Source: Microbacteriaceae bacterium
GTDB taxonomy: Bacteria > Actinomycetota > Actinomycetes > Actinomycetales > Microbacteriaceae
Length of the DNA: 37,665 bases
Direction of reading: 5' to 3'
NCBI GenBank assembly: GCA_947378555.1
Contig: CANCKM010000010.1
Span: 1-37,665, forward strand
Position numbers and translations under genes: made by a program. Shown piece by piece: positions 1-7,634 of this stretch. Positions within the stretch are counted from its first letter, which is position 1. Each line of letters starts with the position of its first letter. The notes under the pieces were generated by a model. The model was not told where the DNA came from. It ran no database searches and saw only the letters and a program-made list of their open reading frames with translations.

Positions 1-428
1 ATGTTCATTTGTAGTGGACCACACCGCAGGGTGTTCGAGTCATCGATTTCATCCTCCGGGGGCGCGGCCAGTTGTTGCTTGACGCGCAATCGGAAAATTC
101 TTGGAACGATTGGAAGCATGATGAAGTCGCTTGCCCCGGCTAAGAGCCAGTTTTCCTCGTCAAGCAGGTCTTCCGCAGAGATTACCGCAAGGATGGGGAC
201 CTTCGATTGATTCCGAATCGCTCGGCAAAGATCTAGCTTTCTAAAGAGCTTGCTACCGCTCTCGATGAGAATCACTTCGAATTGGGTTTTTGCTATCAAC
301 TTGAGCGCCTCGGCCTCCGAGTCGGTGCAAACCGTGTCGATTCCCAGCAGGGCCATTTGGTACTGAACCCCAAATGTCACCTGTCCGACTTCATGAACGT
401 ACAGTGCTGCTGATGCATGACTTGCCAT
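1..428 (-). CDS. Response regulator with degenerate receiver domain, 3' part cut by window edge
   Basis: Reading the minus strand from ATG at 428 gives 142 residues that run off the window start. A GGGGG-containing stretch about 10 bases upstream of the start can act as the ribosome site. Residues 5-125 look like a CheY-like receiver fold: the beta-3 strand is at 51-55, an RxIR-like helix at 69-72, VPIL at 77-80, and GASDFI at 98-103. After an acidic linker, the last residues (LRCGPLQMN) resemble the first strands of an OmpR/PhoB winged-helix output domain. The usual phosphorylation residues are missing. The N-terminal acidic pair is replaced by HE (12-13), the acceptor Asp by Glu56, and the conserved Lys before Pro by Leu105. 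It is probably a phosphorylation-independent regulator. It is divergent from the SipW/TasA operon and may control it, which is an inference. Confidence 0.72.
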   Translation of the reverse strand, partial: MASHASAALYVHEVGQVTFGVQYQMALLGIDTVCTDSEAEALKLIAKTQFEVILIESGSKLFRKLDLCRAIRNQSKVPILAVISAEDLLDEENWLLAGASDFIMLPIVPRIFRLRVKQQLAAPPEDEIDDSNTLRCGPLQMN

Positions 429-544
429 TGCGATAACCCCCAGGTCTGTGCTTTAGAAACACTCGCATAAATGTCTAACGATTGCGAGGAACTCGTATGA
501 ATCCCGCAACCACATCCTAGCGTTGCTTGATTAGCCTTTCCAAT

Positions 545-1099
545 ATGTCGCTCAGAGAAATTTCATTAGCCAAACATCGGGTTGAACGTTCACGCCGAAA
601 ATGGCCCACGCCCGTCTTCCTCGCCTTGATTGCCGCGCTGCTCTTTAGCCCTTTGGTTGCCCACGCGGTCGGTGGGTACGGGGTCGCCACGGTACTAACC
701 TCTAGCATGAAGCCGATGCTTCGACCCGGGGATCTGGTAATCACGGTTCAAACCCCGGCCGACAAGCTAGAAACCAGCGACCTCATCTTTTTAGTTGATG
801 CAGCTAGCCACGAAAGTTATGTGCACCGCATCGTTGCCATTCGCGACGACAGCGGTCGGCTCATGATTCACACCAAGGGCGACGCTAACCCGGTCGTGGA
901 TTCTGCCGTCGCGCTCCTGCCGAAAACCTCCTCGGTTCCAAAAACCATCGCATCGGTTCCATATGCCGGAGCGGTAATAACCTACTTCACAAGTTTCGAA
1001 GGGCGAGCCCTCAGCTTGGCACTCATTTTTCTAAGTTTGCTCCTGATCGTAGGGCGCAAAGCAACAAGTGCAATATCAACTCAAAGGGGAAAGAAATGA
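545..1099 (+). CDS. SipW-type (S26B) signal peptidase I
   Basis: Membrane signal peptidase of the archaeal/ER-like SipW class, which uses a Ser-His pair rather than Ser-Lys. A transmembrane segment lies near the N terminus (PVFLALIAALLFSPLVA). It is followed by the catalytic serine box TSSMKPMLRPGDLV, the HRIV box carrying the catalytic His, and the TKGDAN box. A second hydrophobic helix lies close to the C terminus. In Bacillus this class processes TasA-like matrix proteins, and the next gene encodes such a protein with a 4-base ATGA overlap, so it is very likely the dedicated processing enzyme. I chose ATG 545. An in-frame TTG at 527 is possible and neither has a good Shine-Dalgarno. Length is about 184 residues, normal for SipW. 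Confidence 0.88.
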   Translation: MSLREISLAKHRVERSRRKWPTPVFLALIAALLFSPLVAHAVGGYGVATVLTSSMKPMLRPGDLVITVQTPADKLETSDLIFLVDAASHESYVHRIVAIRDDSGRLMIHTKGDANPVVDSAVALLPKTSSVPKTIASVPYAGAVITYFTSFEGRALSLALIFLSLLLIVGRKATSAISTQRGKK

Positions 1100-1773
1100 A
1101 CACCAAAAAGAAGCACAGTTATTTTGGCCGAGCTGTTTCGGCTACCGCGCACACCACAATCATTGCCATGGCGACTATCGGGGGAGTGACTCTCATTGGG
1201 TCATCGGTGTTTGCGTCGCTTAACGCAACCGCATTCAACGCCGCTGGAACAGTGGCTACCGACACATTGAAGTTGACTCAAACGGCCAGTGCTGTGACCG
1301 GCATCACCGGTGGATTGTCTACCGCAATCAGCGGCATGGCTCCTGGCGATGTCGTCAACCGATTCGTGGACCTCAAAAACACCGGAACGATGGATGGCAC
1401 CGGCCTAACCTTGCAGTTGGCAGACAGTGCATCGACCACTCTGACCTCGAACGCTTCAATCGGACTTCAGGTCTCGATTGCCGAGTGCAGCAGTGCATGG
1501 ACTGGCGCAGGCCTTTGCCCAGGCGGATCGACTCAAACCGTTGTTTTGGCAAGCACTCCGGCCAGCACCCTGGTTTCAACGCCAACCGCGTTGAGTGTTA
1601 GTTCACTCGCGGCAGCCAGCACCAACCGTCTGAGGATCACGATGAGCCTGCCGGCAGGTAGCGAGACCACCGTTAACGGTGTTCTGCCAGGGACCACAGT
1701 TCAGGGAGTCACCTCGAGCTTGGTCTGGACCTTCACCGAAGCGCAGCGTCTAGCAACCACCACCTCTAACTAG
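1096..1773 (+). CDS. TasA/camelysin-like exported protein (SipW substrate)
   Basis: A 225-residue exported protein starting at ATG 1096, which overlaps the signal peptidase stop; AGGGGA lies just upstream. The N terminus has a KKK patch and a hydrophobic stretch (TIIAMATIGGVTLIGSSVFA) followed by SLNATAFNAAG, the pattern of SipW-cognate signal peptides. The mature part carries the camelysin/TasA signature: a MAPGDVVNRFVDLKNTG segment early and a strand ending SSLVWTFTEAQR at the C terminus, as in TasA proteins ending with a TFxAxQ-like strand. It is rich in Thr, Ser and Ala with very few charges, and there are two Cys (ECSSAW, GLCPGG). It probably forms surface fibres or matrix. Whether it polymerises, or is a protease as once claimed for camelysin, cannot be told from the sequence. 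Confidence 0.8.
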   Translation: MNTKKKHSYFGRAVSATAHTTIIAMATIGGVTLIGSSVFASLNATAFNAAGTVATDTLKLTQTASAVTGITGGLSTAISGMAPGDVVNRFVDLKNTGTMDGTGLTLQLADSASTTLTSNASIGLQVSIAECSSAWTGAGLCPGGSTQTVVLASTPASTLVSTPTALSVSSLAAASTNRLRITMSLPAGSETTVNGVLPGTTVQGVTSSLVWTFTEAQRLATTTSN

Positions 1774-1794
1774 TTGGGCAATCGCTAGAAGATC

Positions 1795-2328
1795 ATGCAA
1801 AAAAGTGCTTTGAGATCAACCGCAGCCCTCGCGGCGTTAGCGAGTCTGGCAATCTTGCCAGTTGCTCCTGCGCTAGCGGGGGCTGCGGCTCGAGCCGCCA
1901 ACTCTGTAGCACAATCTTTCAGCACCGGCACCATGCGATTGGCGCCGCTTACCAACTCGACCGATCCGCTGGCGGTAGCCCCTGGAAGCATAAATGTGCA
2001 ACAAAAAAATGACTACTTCTTTATCAAAAACTTCGGAACCACCACCCTGGCGAGCTTCACCCTGACACAGAGTGGAACGCCGGCCCAAATCAACTATTGC
2101 CGCGGGCAGTTATTTGGTTCAAGTCCTAAAAGTTACACGCTTTGCGCTGACGGGTCGACGGCCCTTTCGCTTGGAAGCGCGGTCAGCATACATAGCCCGA
2201 CCTTCAGCCCACCACTTGCCGTGGGCGAGGTGCTTAATCTTGCGGCAGTCAAAAGTTCTGTGCAGACAAACAACATTTCGGTGAGCGTGACGGGCGCAAA
2301 CCGCCCGGTCAGCATAACGAACGGCTGA
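1795..2328 (+). CDS. Small exported protein of the SipW/TasA-like operon
   Basis: A 177-residue protein starting at ATG 1795, 21 bases after the TasA-like gene and probably co-transcribed. The N terminus is a conventional signal peptide (KSALR, a hydrophobic Ala/Leu core, then PALA before GAA, residues 1-29). The mature part is Ser/Thr-rich and beta-prone, with a phrase (DYFFIKNFGTTTLASFTLT) like the 'nvGt' strand of TasA folds. Two Cys (NYCRG, LCADG) could form a disulfide. I do not recognise a named family. The context suggests an accessory or minor subunit of the surface structure, comparable in position to TapA but without visible similarity. Confidence 0.7.
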   Translation: MQKSALRSTAALAALASLAILPVAPALAGAAARAANSVAQSFSTGTMRLAPLTNSTDPLAVAPGSINVQQKNDYFFIKNFGTTTLASFTLTQSGTPAQINYCRGQLFGSSPKSYTLCADGSTALSLGSAVSIHSPTFSPPLAVGEVLNLAAVKSSVQTNNISVSVTGANRPVSITNG

Positions 2329-2377
2329 TTGACCTCATCCATCGAGGAATTGGCTTCTTCTTATTAGACGGTGCGTT

Positions 2378-2962
2378 TTAAGGGGCCGGCGCCAAAACCC
2401 AAAGAACTTCGCAGCCAATTAGCTTCGAGGCGTTGCGCCAGGTATGCGGCTCGGTTCCTTTGAAGGTCATGGAATCGCCCTCGTTCAAGACGTGCTTTTC
2501 TGCCCCCAACTGAACCTCGAGCTGACCTCGAATTGCCATGACAAATTCGATTTCGCAATCCAAGGTGTACAACTCGTCACCGCCGGTGCCGCCGGGTTCG
2601 ATTATCGAGTGGAAAACCTCGATATGCCGCTGGGACCCGGGTGACAATAGGTATTCGCGCACTTTCTCGCCCCCAAAGTTCACCACGGCACCCTGACCCG
2701 CGCGAATGATGCTCGTGGCCGGTGGTTCAAACAGATCGCCAACTCGAAGCCCAAGAGCCTCGCAAACGGCAACCAGCGAAGCGACAGAGGGTGAAACCTG
2801 GTTGCGCTCAAGTTTGCTCATGAAGCCTTCGGTCAGACCCGTAGCCGTGGCAACCGCACCGAGTGTCAAGCCCTTGGCTAGCCGAGCTCCGCGCAACTTT
2901 GCGCCGAGCTGCAGCGGGTGTTCTGCGCTTTGTTTTACCGCTGTCTTTCTAACACCTGACAT
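2378..2962 (-). CDS. XRE-family transcriptional regulator with C-terminal cupin
   Basis: A 194-residue regulator. Residues 19-75 form an HTH_3 domain (LGAKLRGARLAKGLTLGAVA, TGLTEGFMSKLERNQVSPS, LVAVCEALGL). Residues 105-190 form a cupin-2 domain (SIIEPGGTGG, EFVMAIRGQLEVQLG, LNEGDSMTFKGTEPHTWRN). Such PuuR-like regulators usually sense a small metabolite in the cupin and repress catabolic genes. Its ATG overlaps the TGA of the upstream cyclase gene (ATGA), so the two are co-transcribed. The divergent permease/ureohydrolase operon is the natural target. The cupin ligand is unknown. Confidence 0.9.
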   Translation of the reverse strand: MSGVRKTAVKQSAEHPLQLGAKLRGARLAKGLTLGAVATATGLTEGFMSKLERNQVSPSVASLVAVCEALGLRVGDLFEPPATSIIRAGQGAVVNFGGEKVREYLLSPGSQRHIEVFHSIIEPGGTGGDELYTLDCEIEFVMAIRGQLEVQLGAEKHVLNEGDSMTFKGTEPHTWRNASKLIGCEVLWVLAPAP

Positions 2963-3630
2963 CAGGTCTCAATCTGCATCGCAACGGCGCGAACGGGAGC
3001 ACCATCGGCGGCTTGTAATTTGATTGGCAGCAGCGAAACTATTGGATTCTCAAAATCGATGGCCGACAGGTTCGTGAGGTTTTCGCTGATGACCCCGGAG
3101 GCCTTGGCGATTAGGTGATGCACCGGAAACCCGACGCCAGAATGGGTTTCGTCGGGGGTCTCATCGATGTTGATGGCGTCAACGCCGAACACCGTGATTC
3201 CCAGGTTTAGCAGTTCTTGGCAGGCTTCGGCAGTCAGATAAGGGTGATTGAAGTAGGCCTCGGTTCCAAAATACTCACTCCAGCCGGTATGAAAAAGCAC
3301 AATGTGGGCGCCTGCCAGGTTCTCGACCTGGGAACTGATCATCGGCCAGGTGATAGGTGTTCGGGGGTTTAGGCCGGGAACCCTGATGACTCTTGCCACA
3401 CCAAAAAACAGTTCTAGAGGCAACTCATCTATCTTCGGAGTCGAATCATCGAAGTGGAAGGGTGCGTCTACATGGGTGCCGGTTTGCGATCCCATTTCGA
3501 GGCTGAGCAGGTTGAAGCCATCTTTGGCAATGGTGCTGTGCACCTGGAGCTTGGGAACCGGATCGCCGGGGTAAACCTGGGTTTCGGCGCTAATTTCATG
3601 GGAGAGGTCTACGACACGAACTATCTTCAT
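2962..3630 (-). CDS. Cyclase-family metal-dependent hydrolase (KynB/isatin hydrolase-like)
   Basis: Member of the cyclase family (PF04199), which hydrolyses amides and lactams such as N-formylkynurenine and isatin. The N terminus has the typical VDLSHEIS and YPGDP phrases. The metal motif reads SQTGTHVDAPFHF, so the first His of the usual HxGTHxDxPxH is Gln while the GTHxDAPxH part is intact. Further conserved segments are VLFHTGWSEYFG, GVDAINIDE and HHLIAKASG. Start ATG 3630 gives 222 residues; an in-frame TTG at 3636 adds two. It is the first gene of a unit with the XRE-cupin regulator and diverges from the NCS1 permease. No kynurenine-pathway neighbours are present, so a different cyclic amide substrate is more likely. 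Confidence 0.85.
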   Translation of the reverse strand: MKIVRVVDLSHEISAETQVYPGDPVPKLQVHSTIAKDGFNLLSLEMGSQTGTHVDAPFHFDDSTPKIDELPLELFFGVARVIRVPGLNPRTPITWPMISSQVENLAGAHIVLFHTGWSEYFGTEAYFNHPYLTAEACQELLNLGITVFGVDAINIDETPDETHSGVGFPVHHLIAKASGVISENLTNLSAIDFENPIVSLLPIKLQAADGAPVRAVAMQIET

Positions 3631-3716
3631 AATCAAGAACTATTGCACGAGAGTAAAGAAAGGTCTAGCATTTAGGAAACTTCAGTACTTCCATGCAAAT
3701 TATCGAAAGGAACACC

Positions 3717-5264
3717 ATGAGCAATGACGCTGGTTCCAATGTGGCGCTAAATGCCAAACCAAAGGCGACGGAAATCGAGCAGTTCGGAGTAAATACGATT
3801 CCCGATGCCGATCGCACCTCAACCCCTTGGGATTTATTTCGCATTCAATTTGGTGGAGCCAACACCTTTGCAACCGTATTGCTCGGAACCTTTCCAATCC
3901 TGCTCGGCCTCTCTTTTTGGCAGGGTGTGGCAGCCACCATCGTTGGTGTTCTAGTCGGCAGCCTCTTTCTAATGCCAATGGGCATCTTTGGTCCACGAAC
4001 CGGAACCAATAATGCGGTTAGCTCAGGCGCTCACCTCGGAGTTAGAGGTCGAATTGCCGGCTCGTTTCTGAGCCTGCTGACAGCCATAGCCTTCTATTCA
4101 ATCTCGGTCTGGGTCAGCGGTGACGCAATCGTCGGTGCCATGGTGCGAATGTTTGGCATCGAAAAGACACCACTGATCAGCGGAATCATTTACGCCGTCA
4201 TAGGTTTTATTGTGATTGTCGTTGTTGTCTATGGATACCAGTTCATGCTGCTCGTGAATAAGACGGCTGTGATCGCCAACACAATCTTGATGCTGCTCGC
4301 GTTCGTCGCTTTTGGCGGATCTTTTGACCCGAACTATGCCGGTGGCGAGTATGCGCTTGGCTCGTTCTGGCCAACCTTTGTTCTTTCGGCGTTGATTGTC
4401 ATGAGCAACCCGATTTCCTTTGGTGCCTTCCTTGGTGACTGGGCTCGCTACATTCCTCGAGGTACCAAGAACTCCAAGCTGATGGGTGCAACCCTGTTGG
4501 CTCAACTGGCAACCCTCATTCCGTTCATCTTTGGTGTTGCCACCGCGACTCTTGTAACCAGCGCCGACTATGTTGTTGGGCTGATTCAAGTTGCTCCACT
4601 TTGGTATGCCGTCATGTTGATTTTCGTTGCCTTCATCGGCGGTCTTTCAACCGGCACCACCTCGCTTTACGGCACCGGGCTAGATTTCTCGTCAGTATTC
4701 CCAAGGCTCTCGCGAGTGCGATCCACAATCGTCATCGGAGTCATCGCTTTCGTGTTCATCCTCGGTGGTCGCCTTTGGTTTGACCTTCTCGGCTCAGTAA
4801 ACGCATTCATCGGAGCAATCGTCGTGACAACCACCCCGTGGATGGTAATCATGTCGATTGGTTACTTTGTTCGACGCGGCTACTACGTCAACGAAGACCT
4901 TCAGGTCTTCAACCAGGGCAAAATTGGTGGTCGCTACTGGTTTAGCGATGGATTCAACTGGCGCGCAATGACTGCTTGGATTGGTGCGGCTTTCGTCGGT
5001 TTGATGTTTGCAAACTACCCACCGGTCATCGTTGGCCCTTGGAGTCAGCTGGCTGGAGGAATCGACCTAAGTTTGATTTCGGGAATTCTTACCGCGGCAA
5101 TTCTTTACCTGGGTGCCTTGTTCTTGTTCCCAGAGCCTGACTATGTGTTTGGCCCACAGGGACCTCGCCTAGTTCCATCCGCAAAAGGCGCTGTGCCGCA
5201 GATTGTTCACAACCCTCAATCTGCAGCCGCGAAGGTTGCAGCTGGCAAGGATTCTGGCAACTAG
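3717..5264 (+). CDS. NCS1-family nucleobase/hydantoin/allantoin-type permease
   Basis: A 515-residue membrane protein with about twelve hydrophobic helices, of the NCS1 (CodB/PucI/Mhp1) sodium or proton symporter family. Those family members import purines, cytosine, hydantoins or allantoin. Family features include the N-terminal [17 protein letters not shown] segment, the [20 protein letters not shown] turn, [19 protein letters not shown], and the late [18 protein letters not shown] segment. An AAAGG six bases before ATG 3717 decides the start over the upstream ATG at 3693. It is the first gene of a three-gene operon with the ureohydrolase, suggesting import of the substrate degraded by its neighbours. 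The exact substrate cannot be read from the sequence. Confidence 0.88.
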   Translation: MSNDAGSNVALNAKPKATEIEQFGVNTIPDADRTSTPWDLFRIQFGGANTFATVLLGTFPILLGLSFWQGVAATIVGVLVGSLFLMPMGIFGPRTGTNNAVSSGAHLGVRGRIAGSFLSLLTAIAFYSISVWVSGDAIVGAMVRMFGIEKTPLISGIIYAVIGFIVIVVVVYGYQFMLLVNKTAVIANTILMLLAFVAFGGSFDPNYAGGEYALGSFWPTFVLSALIVMSNPISFGAFLGDWARYIPRGTKNSKLMGATLLAQLATLIPFIFGVATATLVTSADYVVGLIQVAPLWYAVMLIFVAFIGGLSTGTTSLYGTGLDFSSVFPRLSRVRSTIVIGVIAFVFILGGRLWFDLLGSVNAFIGAIVVTTTPWMVIMSIGYFVRRGYYVNEDLQVFNQGKIGGRYWFSDGFNWRAMTAWIGAAFVGLMFANYPPVIVGPWSQLAGGIDLSLISGILTAAILYLGALFLFPEPDYVFGPQGPRLVPSAKGAVPQIVHNPQSAAAKVAAGKDSGN

Positions 5265-6241
5265 TGATTGAACCAACACCGCGCATTATTGAAGGTAAAA
5301 ACATTGGTCAAGTAGACGCAACGGTGGTGCCCCGGTTCGCCGGGGCACCAACCTTTGCTCGCTTGCCCAGAATTGATGAGGTCGACACCGCCGACATCGC
5401 AGTGCTTGGCATTCCATTTGATGCAGGCACGAGTTTTCGCCCTGGGGCAAGGTTCGGTCCATCCCACATTCGCGAGTCTTCCAGATTGCTGCGCCCCTAT
5501 AATCCGGCTCAGGATGCCAAACCATTTGCCCTCGCGCAGGTGGTAGATGCCGGCGATTTAGCTGTGAATCCATTCAACATTGCCGAGGCTCTTGAACAGA
5601 TTGAAGCCGGCGCAAAGGTTTTGCTCGACGCAGGCCTGAAAATAGTTTCGCTGGGCGGCGACCACACGATTGCTCTGCCGCTCTTGCGCGCGCTTCATGC
5701 CAAGCACGGCCCGATCGCAGTCATTCACTTTGACGCCCACCTAGACACCTGGGACACCTATTTTGGTGCCGAGTACACTCATGGCACCCCGTTTCGGAGG
5801 GCAAGCGAAGAGGGCTTGCTCGATAAAAACGGCTGCATCCACATCGGCGTTCGTGGCCCACTCTATTCCGACCAAGACTTGGCTCAGGATGGGGATCTTG
5901 GGTTCCAAATCGTTCACGCCACCGAGCTCGATGAGATCGGCACCTCCGGAGCGATTGAACGCATGTTGGAGCGAGTCGGCGACCGGCCGGTTTACGTATC
6001 CATAGACGTTGATGTTTTAGATCCGGCTTTTGCTCCGGGAACGGGGACCCCAGAAGCCGGCGGGCTTACCAGCCGTGAATTGCTTCGCATTATTCGGGCA
6101 CTCGACCGGGTCAACCTAGTAGGCGCCGACATCGTCGAGGTGGCACCGGCTTACGACCACGCGCAGATCACGGCAATAGCGGCGGCGCACATCGCATACG
6201 AACTGATAACAACTTTGGCCAGGGGGATAGCCAGTAAATGA
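5264..6241 (+). CDS. Agmatinase-family ureohydrolase (agmatinase / guanidino-acid hydrolase)
   Basis: A 325-residue enzyme of the arginase/agmatinase superfamily, which hydrolyses a guanidino group to urea and an amine using two Mn ions. All metal-ligand boxes are present: [19 protein letters not shown] and [19 protein letters not shown]. The agmatinase-type THGTPFRRA and [12 protein letters not shown] segments are also there. The GTG start overlaps the permease TAG by one base (TAGTG), with an AAGGA upstream. The immediate partners are an NCS1 permease, a cyclase-family amide hydrolase and an XRE-cupin regulator. An imported guanidino compound or cyclic derivative is therefore as likely a substrate as agmatine. 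No arginine decarboxylase or urease gene is in the window. Confidence 0.9.
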   Translation: MIEPTPRIIEGKNIGQVDATVVPRFAGAPTFARLPRIDEVDTADIAVLGIPFDAGTSFRPGARFGPSHIRESSRLLRPYNPAQDAKPFALAQVVDAGDLAVNPFNIAEALEQIEAGAKVLLDAGLKIVSLGGDHTIALPLLRALHAKHGPIAVIHFDAHLDTWDTYFGAEYTHGTPFRRASEEGLLDKNGCIHIGVRGPLYSDQDLAQDGDLGFQIVHATELDEIGTSGAIERMLERVGDRPVYVSIDVDVLDPAFAPGTGTPEAGGLTSRELLRIIRALDRVNLVGADIVEVAPAYDHAQITAIAAAHIAYELITTLARGIASK

Positions 6242-6630
6242 GTGAACAAGAAGTGTTGAAAGCGGCGGCGAAAATAGTAGCTGACTTTGGAAGTCATGAC
6301 GTGGAGGCCTATTTTTCGGGGTTCACCGCAGAAGCCAGTTTCATGTTTTACACCCACTCGGAGCGCTTGGACTCGCGCCTTGCCTACCAAAACCTCTGGG
6401 CCAAGTGGGAGTCGGAGGACGGTTTCAAAGTTCACGGCTGTAAATCAAGCGACCAGCTGGTTCAACTGATTGGCGACCAAGCGGCAGTTTTCAGTCACCT
6501 GGTGGAGAGTCAAATCGAATTCGGTGGCGAGGTAAGCACGGTGCACGAACGTGAAACCATAGTCTTTGCGCTGATCGATAGTGGTTGGCTGGCCGTGCAC
6601 GAGCACCTCTCGCCAGTTCCTAGCGAATAA
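6238..6630 (+). CDS. NTF2/SnoaL-like small protein
   Basis: A 130-residue protein whose ATG overlaps the ureohydrolase TGA (ATGA); an AGGGGG lies upstream. It has the cone-shaped NTF2/SnoaL pattern: an N-terminal helix ([30 protein letters not shown]), a strand-rich middle, and [25 protein letters not shown] at the end. That ending is typical of the SnoaL_3/DUF4440-type group, which includes binding proteins and small lyases or isomerases. It is the last gene of the permease-ureohydrolase operon. Function is unknown. It may bind or isomerise an intermediate of the same pathway. Confidence 0.78.
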   Translation: MSEQEVLKAAAKIVADFGSHDVEAYFSGFTAEASFMFYTHSERLDSRLAYQNLWAKWESEDGFKVHGCKSSDQLVQLIGDQAAVFSHLVESQIEFGGEVSTVHERETIVFALIDSGWLAVHEHLSPVPSE

Positions 6631-6636
6631 AAAAAA

Positions 6637-6662
6637 TCGGGTGGGGATTTACCCCCACCCGA
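6637..6662. terminator. Bidirectional rho-independent terminator
   Basis: A perfect 10-bp stem TCGGGTGGGG/CCCCACCCGA (6637-6646 with 6653-6662) encloses a 6-base loop. An A-run precedes it (6628-6636) and a T-run follows shortly after (around 6667-6671). It sits between the convergent NTF2-like and SPFH genes and should stop transcription from both sides. Confidence 0.9.
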
Positions 6663-6686
6663 CCTACCTTTTTCGTGGTCTTGCCG

Positions 6687-7622
6687 TTAGGGCTTTTTAG
6701 CCACCGTCATGGCTTGCAGGCGACGCATTGATTCTTCAACAGTGCTGAGGTTTCCATCAATAAAGATGGTGTTTCCGGCACCCTCACGAGCTGCATCGCG
6801 AATCATTTCGGTCCACATTGAGAATGCCAAGATTGCAGGGTCAAGACCGTGCTTGCCCAAAAGCTCAGCCGATTCACCCATTCCCTCGGCCAAGGCCTTG
6901 CGGAACATGGCCAGACCCTCACCACGCAAGCGCGCGGCTGTTGCCTCGTTCTCGGCTGAAATGCGGATTGCCGCACCTTCTGCCTCGGCGGCCTTGGTTC
7001 TGGTAATCAACAAGGCTTGACCTTCGGCTTCGGCGGCTATCTTTTGGTTGGTTGCCGCCACGATTCTGGCCATCGAATCAGTCACCTCTTTGTCAAAAGA
7101 CAACTCGGTGATTTGCAGGTCGATCACGGTATAGCCCCAGCTGGATAGCTGTTCATCCAAAGTAGTCTTTGCGTGGTTCACAATCTCGGTGCGAAGACCA
7201 AGCACCTCGGACTGCTTGCGGGTTGCTACAAACTCTCGAACGCTGGCCTCGACAGCACTGCGCATAGCAATGTTGAAGGATGTCTCGTTGATGAACTTGA
7301 AGGCAACCAACTTGACGGTCTCAGACTCTTGATCGCTCACCGTGAAGATAATGGTCGCGGTGAAGTGAACGATTGCCTGATCGCTGGTTATGGTGTTGAA
7401 CTGCAACTGCTCGGTGCGGTTTTGCACTGGCACGGTTCGGTTGATTCGCTCAAAAAACGGAATCAGCATGTTTAGGCCGGGGTGAAGCACTCTGCGGTAT
7501 TTGCCGAAGAGCGTCACAACGGCAACCGTTGCCTGATTTACGACCCGGAGTGAAGAAATCAGGACGATCACCACAAAAGCGATTAGCGCAACAACGACCA
7601 GGGTGTTGATGAATTGAGTCAC
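6687..7622 (-). CDS. SPFH/band-7 (stomatin/prohibitin-like) membrane scaffold protein
   Basis: A 311-residue protein with one N-terminal transmembrane helix (about residues 5-25). An SPFH domain follows (VTLFGKYRRVLHPGLNMLIPFFERI, VPVQNRTEQLQFNTITSDQA, up to about residue 190). Next is an Ala/Glu-rich coiled coil (NQKIAAEAEGQALLITRTKAAEAEGAAIRISAENEATAARL, here about 195-235), and the C terminus includes NTIFIDGN. These proteins oligomerise on membranes and organise microdomains or regulate membrane proteins. The start is GTG 7622 with AGGAG about nine bases upstream. It lies 12 bases downstream of the heliorhodopsin gene and must be co-transcribed with it, suggesting the two proteins meet in the membrane. 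That partnership is an inference. Confidence 0.9.
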   Translation of the reverse strand: MTQFINTLVVVALIAFVVIVLISSLRVVNQATVAVVTLFGKYRRVLHPGLNMLIPFFERINRTVPVQNRTEQLQFNTITSDQAIVHFTATIIFTVSDQESETVKLVAFKFINETSFNIAMRSAVEASVREFVATRKQSEVLGLRTEIVNHAKTTLDEQLSSWGYTVIDLQITELSFDKEVTDSMARIVAATNQKIAAEAEGQALLITRTKAAEAEGAAIRISAENEATAARLRGEGLAMFRKALAEGMGESAELLGKHGLDPAILAFSMWTEMIRDAAREGAGNTIFIDGNLSTVEESMRRLQAMTVAKKP

Positions 7623-7634
7623 TGGTATTGGCTC

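Noticed and set aside
1-210. Plus-strand open frame at the window start
   Set aside because: It is antisense to the response regulator, which has a recognisable receiver fold on the minus strand.
3693-3716. Upstream ATG for the NCS1 permease
   Set aside because: AAAGG is placed for ATG 3717. The extra eight residues have no ribosome site.
4098-4589. 163-codon antisense open frame inside the NCS1 permease gene
   Set aside because: The composition (Asn, His, Arg rich) is that of a shadow of membrane-protein codons, and the sense frame is a clear NCS1 protein.
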